DNA of 20,109 nt. It comes from CAZKYP01 sp964556885. GTDB taxonomy: Bacteria > Planctomycetota > Phycisphaerae > Sedimentisphaerales > Anaerobacaceae. The notes below the pieces were generated by a model, which did no database searches, had not been told where the DNA came from, and saw only the letters and a program-made list of their open reading frames with translations. Shown here one piece after another: positions 15,536 to 20,109 of this stretch; position 1 is the stretch's first letter; each line of letters begins with the position of its first letter. The position numbers were made by a program, and so were the translations under genes. The stretch lies in contig CAZKYP010000041.1 of assembly GCA_964556885.1 (NCBI GenBank), positions 1 to 20,109 on the forward strand, in the 5' to 3' direction.

Positions 15536-16249
15536 GTGAATGAAACTCTAACATATCATCAACCGGGTGTTCTCCGAGTTTTGCAGACGAAGGAAGAAAC
15601 AAAGGCCTTTTATAACAAAATCGCCAAGGTCTATGATATTCTTGCCGAGCACTCGGAAGCGCCCGTACGCAAAGCGGGACTTGAAATGCTCGATGTCCGA
15701 CCGGGCTGGAAAGTTTTGGAAATTGGTTTTGGCACCGGCCATAGTCTCATCGAATTCGCAAAATCTGTGGGTCCGTCCGGAAAGGTATATGGTATCGATC
15801 TGTCAGATAAGATGGTCGAGATTTCTCAGAAACTGGCTGAGAAGGAAGGCCATGATGAGCAGATAGAGTTGTCCTGCGGCGATGCTTTGCATCTTCCCTA
15901 CGAGCCGGAGAGTCTCGATGGTATCTTTATGAGTTTTACGCTCGAACTTTTCGATACGCCCGACATTATTCTTGTGCTTTCTGAATGTAAACGCGTGCTC
16001 AAACCAGAAGGTCGGATAGTAATCGTCGGTATGTCTCGAGTAATGCCTGAAGGGCTGGTGATGGAGATGTTTGAGTGGACGCATCGGCATTTTCCGAATT
16101 ATCTTGACTGCCGTCCGATCCTTGTGCGCCAGGCTCTGGAAGATGCGGGTTTTAAGATTTGTGACAGCAAAATCATGAAAATGTGGATTAATGTCGAGAT
16201 TGTCTGCGGCCTCAAGGGAAATGGTGACATTGATGTAAAAAATGAATAA
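15536..16249 (+). CDS. Class I SAM-dependent methyltransferase, UbiE/Coq5-like, GTG start
   Basis: Cytoplasmic methyltransferase of 237 residues. Motif I is VLEIGFGTGHS (60-70), binding S-adenosylmethionine. D88 in VYGIDLSDKM is the ribose-binding acid. GDALHLPYEPESLDGIFMSFTLELF (115-139) covers motifs II-III, and RVLKPEGRIVIVGMS (153-167) is the following strand-turn. Its pattern is closest to the UbiE/MenG quinone and related small-molecule methyltransferases, but the substrate cannot be fixed from sequence. The start is GTG 15536 with AGGAG 8 bases upstream; no upstream ATG is in frame. It is separated from the BON gene by 152 bases in which I see no gene and no clear promoter. Quinone modification would fit a stress/respiration locus, but that is inference. 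Confidence 0.9.
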   Translation: MNETLTYHQPGVLRVLQTKEETKAFYNKIAKVYDILAEHSEAPVRKAGLEMLDVRPGWKVLEIGFGTGHSLIEFAKSVGPSGKVYGIDLSDKMVEISQKLAEKEGHDEQIELSCGDALHLPYEPESLDGIFMSFTLELFDTPDIILVLSECKRVLKPEGRIVIVGMSRVMPEGLVMEMFEWTHRHFPNYLDCRPILVRQALEDAGFKICDSKIMKMWINVEIVCGLKGNGDIDVKNE

Positions 16250-16320
16250 CTGATGGAAACCTTTTTATTGGAAATAATGAAACAGATAAATCGAATATAA
16301 TTCAGAAAAGGAGAAATAAA

Positions 16321-17808
16321 ATGAACTCACTAAATAGAAGCAAACAAGACAAAGTCAGAAGTTTCATTTTTGTAATAATGTCAATGGTTATGACCGTTGG
16401 TTTGACAAATTATGTTTTTGCTCAATCAAATCCTGAAGCGGCCAAGGAGCTTTCCAAGGCCTTTTCCGGCGCTGCCAAGGAGGCAATGCCGGCTGTGGTT
16501 TCGATTAAAGTGGAGAAAGCGGTTGAGGCTAACCCGATGTCATTTGGAACGCCATACGGATATAATGACCCGTTTGGGCTTTTTGGTGACGATTTTCTGA
16601 GGAAATTTTTCGGAGACAGAGCGCCGCAACAGCAGCAGACTCCCAGGAAATTCCATGAGTATGGTCAGGGTTCCGGATTTATTATCAGCAAGGATGGATA
16701 TATTTTGACTAACAATCATGTTGTCGGGGATGTCGATAAGATTACAGTGGAACTCCAGGACGGACGTAAATTCGAAAATGCGAAACTAATTGGCACAGAT
16801 CCCGATACCGAAGTGGCTTTGATTAAGATAGATGGAAATAACTTTCCGGTTTTACCAATGGGTGACTCTGATAAAATCGAAATAGGTGACTGGGTCATCG
16901 CTATCGGCAATCCCTTCGGCCTGAATGAGACCGTTACGGTAGGTGTTATCAGTGCCGTCGGTAGGAGCAATGTTCATATTGCAGCGTACGAAGATTTCAT
17001 TCAGACGGACGCCGCTATTAATCCCGGCAACTCAGGAGGACCTCTGATTAATCTGGATGGGCAGGTCATCGGGATCAATACGGCTATATATAGCCAAAGC
17101 GGCGGTTATATGGGTATCGGCTTTGCCATCCCGGTTAATATGGCTCGAAACATCGAGCAGCAGTTAAAGGAGAACGGCAAAGTCACTCGAGGTTATCTGG
17201 GTATCTACGGTCAGGATGTTACTCCGGACATGGCTGAGCTTCTGAAACTTAAAGACAGTAAGGGTGTAATAATTGCCAGTGTCGAAAAGGGTTCCCCGGC
17301 CGACAAGGCCGGCCTCCAGAGCCACGATGTACTTATGGAAATGAACGGCAAGAAGATTGAATCCTACGACTCTTTTCGCAACGATGTTGCGGTTTTGAAG
17401 CCCGGCAGCAATCTGAGACTTTCTGTCCTGCATGAGGGGGAAATCCGCAATATTACTGTGACACTTGCAGAACGTCCCATGGAAATCGCTCAAAACAATC
17501 AGCCCAAAAGTCAACAGAAATCACAAGAGGCCCTCGGGATCGAGGTGCAGAATGTAACGAAGGATATTGCGGAGCAATTTAGTTATCCCGTTGGCGAAGG
17601 TGTGATTGTTAGCAGTGTTGCTCCCGGCAGTCCTGCTTCAGAGGCCGGTATCCAGCCCGGTGATTTGATTAGGAGTGTCAACCGGCAGTCCGTCAATTCG
17701 GTGGACGACTTTGAAAAGTCGGTAAACGAGACGAAAGGTAATAAAATTCTGCTGTTGATCAGACGTGGCGAATATTCTCAGTTCATTATTGTACAGTTAA
17801 CTCCGTGA
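16321..17808 (+). CDS. htrA: HtrA/Do-family periplasmic serine protease with two PDZ domains
   Basis: Envelope quality-control protease/chaperone of 495 residues. An N-terminal signal segment (about 13-35, cleavage after VFA) is followed by a Gln-rich LA-type loop (103-107) and a trypsin-like domain (about 112-280). H133 lies in TNNHVV and S238 in NPGNSGGP. The third triad position, aspartate in the D-P-x-x-D-I-A-L segment of E. coli DegP, aligns with E164 in DPDTEVALIKI; the base sequence (GAA) is clear. PDZ1 spans about 288-385 and PDZ2 about 402-494, the DegP/DegQ layout. The ribosome site AAAGGAG lies 7 bases upstream of ATG. The gap from the methyltransferase is 71 bases and contains a TATAAT-like box at 16296-16301 without a well-spaced -35. 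Glutamate in the triad may lower or alter proteolysis; a chaperone-biased role is possible but unproven. Confidence 0.94.
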   Translation: MNSLNRSKQDKVRSFIFVIMSMVMTVGLTNYVFAQSNPEAAKELSKAFSGAAKEAMPAVVSIKVEKAVEANPMSFGTPYGYNDPFGLFGDDFLRKFFGDRAPQQQQTPRKFHEYGQGSGFIISKDGYILTNNHVVGDVDKITVELQDGRKFENAKLIGTDPDTEVALIKIDGNNFPVLPMGDSDKIEIGDWVIAIGNPFGLNETVTVGVISAVGRSNVHIAAYEDFIQTDAAINPGNSGGPLINLDGQVIGINTAIYSQSGGYMGIGFAIPVNMARNIEQQLKENGKVTRGYLGIYGQDVTPDMAELLKLKDSKGVIIASVEKGSPADKAGLQSHDVLMEMNGKKIESYDSFRNDVAVLKPGSNLRLSVLHEGEIRNITVTLAERPMEIAQNNQPKSQQKSQEALGIEVQNVTKDIAEQFSYPVGEGVIVSSVAPGSPASEAGIQPGDLIRSVNRQSVNSVDDFEKSVNETKGNKILLLIRRGEYSQFIIVQLTP

Positions 17809-17962
17809 TGACCGGGTTTATATAATTGAGCTTTGATAATCTTTTCTAAATGAAATAAATGCCCGGTATTGTCACGCAAAGAGACAGTAGTAAGCAGAAC
17901 CTTGATAAAAGGACGAATATAAGTTTTGTACAGCATGAGTATACCGAAAAGAGGTTCCGAAT

Positions 17963-18490
17963 ATGGCTCATAAAATTAATATCATGTTAATGCTTGTTTT
18001 GGGTGTCACCCCTTCGTGGGGCAAAAGCCCGTTTAATATCTCTGATTCGACAAAAGTCGACTATCGGAATATTGTCGAACAGTTCGCACCTAAGCTGTCT
18101 AAGCCGGCCTCTATCACGGATATCCGTGAGGTGATGCTGTTGCAACCGCTTGAAACTAAAAGCACTCGGGCACATCGAGAGCGTTTAGCTGTTAACACTT
18201 TTGAGCGTAATCACAATGCAACCAGACTGAAATATGGTTTGAATCCTATGCCGTCAAAGAAGGGTAATAACAGTGAACCGGGGAAACAATATGCATTGTA
18301 TATGGATGATCGGCTGTTGTCCGAGAAAGAAGCTTTCTATATCGGGAAAGATACAGAGGGATATACCAATTCCCGTCGCAGTCACAAACCGGGGACCTAT
18401 ACCAAATTTTTAAATTCCATAGTTCGTAACTTTGGTTCCTCGATTCACATGGTCGGTGTCCACTATTGGATAGTCGCCGGCTCGGGGTAA
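17963..18490 (+). CDS. Hypothetical secreted protein, 175 residues
   Basis: I do not recognise this protein. A signal peptide is clear: MAHK, a hydrophobic core IMLMLVLGV, and probable cleavage after PSWG (about residue 20). The mature part is basic and polar, with two recognisable blocks: an N-terminal region with DYRNIVEQFAPKLSKPASITDIREVML, and a C-terminal region YIGKDTEGYTNSRRSHKPGTYTKFLNSIVRNFG ending in a hydrophobic VGVHYWIVAG. It has no cysteines and no known catalytic motif. The ribosome site GAGG lies 9 bases before ATG. It sits between htrA and a universal stress gene, separated from htrA by 154 bases. That gap holds an imperfect long-loop inverted repeat (ACCGGG at 17811, CCCGGT at 17862) but no T-run. 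It could be an envelope stress accessory protein, which is a guess from context. Confidence 0.7.
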   Translation: MAHKINIMLMLVLGVTPSWGKSPFNISDSTKVDYRNIVEQFAPKLSKPASITDIREVMLLQPLETKSTRAHRERLAVNTFERNHNATRLKYGLNPMPSKKGNNSEPGKQYALYMDDRLLSEKEAFYIGKDTEGYTNSRRSHKPGTYTKFLNSIVRNFGSSIHMVGVHYWIVAGSG

Positions 18491-18536
18491 TGTTGATAAT
18501 TTAAGAAACAGACAGTTTATTTGAAAGTCTTATATT

Positions 18537-19013
18537 ATGGTGAATATAAAAAAAATACTATATCCCACAGATTTTTCAGAATATTCAATAGCGGCGTTGC
18601 CGTATGCCATTGGTTTGTCAAAACAGAACGAATCTGAATTTCATTGTTTGCATGTCGTCGATGTAGAAAATGAGGAGTTTATAAGGCATGGGTATGTAAT
18701 TCCATTAGTATCGCAGCCTGATATTTCTGAGAGTGAGATAATGAGATCGGCACAGAAACAGCTTGACGAATTTGTATCTGAAAATATGGCTGTGGCACAG
18801 CCTCTGGTGAAAAAAGTGATAAGAGGCAAGCCTTTTGTGGAGATAATACGTTATGCCCGTGACAATTCCATCGATTTGATAGTCATGGGTACACATGGCC
18901 GCAGTGCCCTTGCTTCAATGCTGCTCGGAAGCGTGGCAGAAAAAGTCGTACGCAAGGCGCCTTGCCCGGTACTGTCAATCAGGCATCCTCAGCATAAATT
19001 TGAAATGCCTTGA
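18537..19013 (+). CDS. Universal stress protein (UspA family), ATP-binding type
   Basis: Single-domain universal stress protein of 158 residues, cytoplasmic, expected to dimerise. The N-terminal strand and loop KKILYPTDFSEYSIAALPYAIGLS (5-28) are the family opening with the conserved aspartate. The ATP-binding signature G-x2-G-x9-G-S is intact: G118, G121, G131 and S132 in GTHGRSALASMLLGS. The closing strand PCPVLSI is also canonical. ATP binding, rather than the non-binding UspA type, follows from the intact signature. The ribosome site is weak (GAAAG, about 9 bases before ATG). It lies 46 bases after the unknown secreted protein and 60 before the M50 protease. Its presence is the clearest sign that this stretch is stress-related. 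Confidence 0.94.
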   Translation: MVNIKKILYPTDFSEYSIAALPYAIGLSKQNESEFHCLHVVDVENEEFIRHGYVIPLVSQPDISESEIMRSAQKQLDEFVSENMAVAQPLVKKVIRGKPFVEIIRYARDNSIDLIVMGTHGRSALASMLLGSVAEKVVRKAPCPVLSIRHPQHKFEMP

Positions 19014-19073
19014 TGCGTAACCGTCGAAAGAAATATATCGTTCATTTCCATGAGTATTTGAAAGGATAAGAAT

Positions 19074-20109
19074 ATGTTTGGGAAGAAAATACCTCTGTTC
19101 AATTTATTTGGTTTCAAAGTAAACATCGATTTGTCCTGGCTTATTCTCGCCCTTTTAATCACATGGTCGCTGGCGAAGAGTCTTTTTCCATATTATTTTT
19201 CGGGATTTTCAAACAGTATTTATTGGTGGATGGGTGTCGCCGGGGCAGTGGGATTGTTCATATCAATTGTTTTCCACGAGTTCTGCCATTCGATAGTAGC
19301 CAGACAATTCGGTTTGCAGATGAAAGGTATCACGTTGTTTATTTTCGGCGGCGTTGCCGAGATGGAATCGGAACCGGGGAGCCCGAGAGCAGAGTTCCTG
19401 ATGGCAGCGGCCGGACCTGTCTCGAGTGTTTTTCTTGGAGCAATTCTATATTTTATACACCTGGCCGGCAACAACATGGGATGGCCTAAACCTGTCAACG
19501 ATGTGCTGCAGTATCTAATGGTAATTAATTTCGTCCTGGCCGGTTTCAATCTTCTGCCCGCGTTCCCTCTTGATGGCGGAAGGATATTGCGCTCGATTCT
19601 CTGGGGCGTTAAGGGAAATTTGCGATGGGCAACCCGCGTCGCTTCAGAACTGGGTTCAGCCTTTGGCATATTCATGATAGTCTTCGGGATTCTGAACTTT
19701 ATTACGGGGGGCTTTATCGGCGGGATATGGTATTTGCTCATAGGCATTTTCATCCGGTCGGCTTCCCAGATGTCGTACAGCCAGCTTCTTATACGAAATG
19801 CGTTGAGAGGAGAAGAGATAGGGAAATTTATGAAAACCGATCCGGTAACTGTTTCTCCGGCGTTGTCTATCGATCAGCTTGTTAATGATTATTTCTATAA
19901 ATATCATTACAAAATGTTTCCTGTCACAAATGGTGACGGTCTCATTGGTTGTGTGACCTCTAAACAGGTAAGAGAACTTCCGGAGGAAGAATGGAAAAGA
20001 CATCCGGTTAGTGACATAATGGCTCCATGTTCGAATGAGAATGTCGTTTCTCCACAAATGGATGCTCTCAAGGCATTATCACTTATGAATCAGACCGGCA
20101 ATAGCAGGT
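19074..20109 (+). CDS. Site-2-type zinc metalloprotease (M50) with CBS domains, partial at window edge
   Basis: Intramembrane zinc protease, 345 codons visible with no stop before the window end. I translated it by hand; ATG 19074 follows AAAGGAT at a normal distance. The membrane core spans about residues 18-235 with roughly six helices. The zinc-binding HEFCH is at 68-72 (VFHEFCHS). The third zinc ligand is D167 within NLLPAFPLDGGRILR (159-173). FGGVAEMESEPGSPRAEFLMAAAGP (91-115) is typical of the M50B group. A cytoplasmic CBS region begins about 248: GKFMKTDPVTVSPALSIDQLV, then a second repeat from VSDIMAPCSNENVVS, cut by the edge. CBS pairs usually bind adenine nucleotides and would gate the protease by energy state. 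Such enzymes cleave membrane-bound regulators such as anti-sigma factors, but no such substrate is visible here. Confidence 0.93.
   Translation, partial: MFGKKIPLFNLFGFKVNIDLSWLILALLITWSLAKSLFPYYFSGFSNSIYWWMGVAGAVGLFISIVFHEFCHSIVARQFGLQMKGITLFIFGGVAEMESEPGSPRAEFLMAAAGPVSSVFLGAILYFIHLAGNNMGWPKPVNDVLQYLMVINFVLAGFNLLPAFPLDGGRILRSILWGVKGNLRWATRVASELGSAFGIFMIVFGILNFITGGFIGGIWYLLIGIFIRSASQMSYSQLLIRNALRGEEIGKFMKTDPVTVSPALSIDQLVNDYFYKYHYKMFPVTNGDGLIGCVTSKQVRELPEEEWKRHPVSDIMAPCSNENVVSPQMDALKALSLMNQTGNSR

Noticed and set aside
17811..17867. Inverted repeat ACCGGG/CCCGGT after htrA as a terminator
   Set aside because: The loop is over 35 bases and no T-run follows; it is mentioned only as a note in the downstream gene entry.
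1..20109. CRISPR arrays, tRNA or rRNA genes, insertion sequences
   Set aside because: Looked for in all gaps; no spaced repeat array, cloverleaf or transposase frame was seen.

Overview
The window is a bacterial chromosome segment of moderate GC content. It is dense with genes, which are well separated by Shine-Dalgarno-led starts. The envelope genes (a periplasmic HtrA-type protease, BON-domain protein, HlyD-type adaptor and RcsF-unlike but Gram-negative-style export genes) indicate a diderm (Gram-negative) organism. The style of the multi-PAS HisKA_3 kinase, the glycosyltransferase and the site-2 protease would fit Planctomycetota (Phycisphaerae-like) or Desulfobacterota-type genomes. That placement is an inference and no marker gene in the window settles it. 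I saw no tRNA, rRNA, CRISPR array, transposase or phage gene.

Layout. The left arm is on the minus strand: a P3A-type proton-pumping ATPase running off the window edge (1-1477), preceded by an unrecognised membrane-anchored or secreted protein (1634-2374). A divergent intergenic region (2375-2693) separates these from a plus-strand series that fills the rest. The first plus-strand unit is a two-component pair: a 934-residue membrane-anchored sensor kinase with PAS, GAF, PAS and PAS domains, and its NarL-type response regulator. Next is a four-gene export operon that matches E. coli ybhG-ybhF-ybhS-ybhR in order and architecture: membrane-fusion protein, double-ATPase and two ABC-2 permeases. 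Then come a 70-residue unknown protein translationally coupled to a GT4 glycosyltransferase, a carboxymuconolactone-decarboxylase-family protein, a periplasmic protein with six BON domains, a SAM methyltransferase, an HtrA/Do-type protease with two PDZ domains, an unknown secreted protein, a universal stress protein, and a site-2 metalloprotease with CBS domains that runs off the right edge.

Functionally this looks like a stress-response island. It groups pH and membrane-potential maintenance (H+-ATPase), envelope protection (BON protein, HtrA), export (YbhGFSR), membrane-stress proteolysis (M50 protease), a universal stress protein and a redox-family protein around one sensor kinase/regulator pair. 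That the regulator controls its neighbours is inference. The best sequence support is a 42-bp element, 36 of 42 positions identical, that occurs once just before the ybhGFSR operon and once just after it. Both copies carry the same AATTAC-N14-GTAATT dyad.

The most unusual points are this paired element, the six-BON protein, a glutamate at the catalytic-aspartate position of the HtrA protease, a cysteine cluster in the third PAS domain of the kinase, and three small or secreted proteins of unknown function embedded between stress genes.
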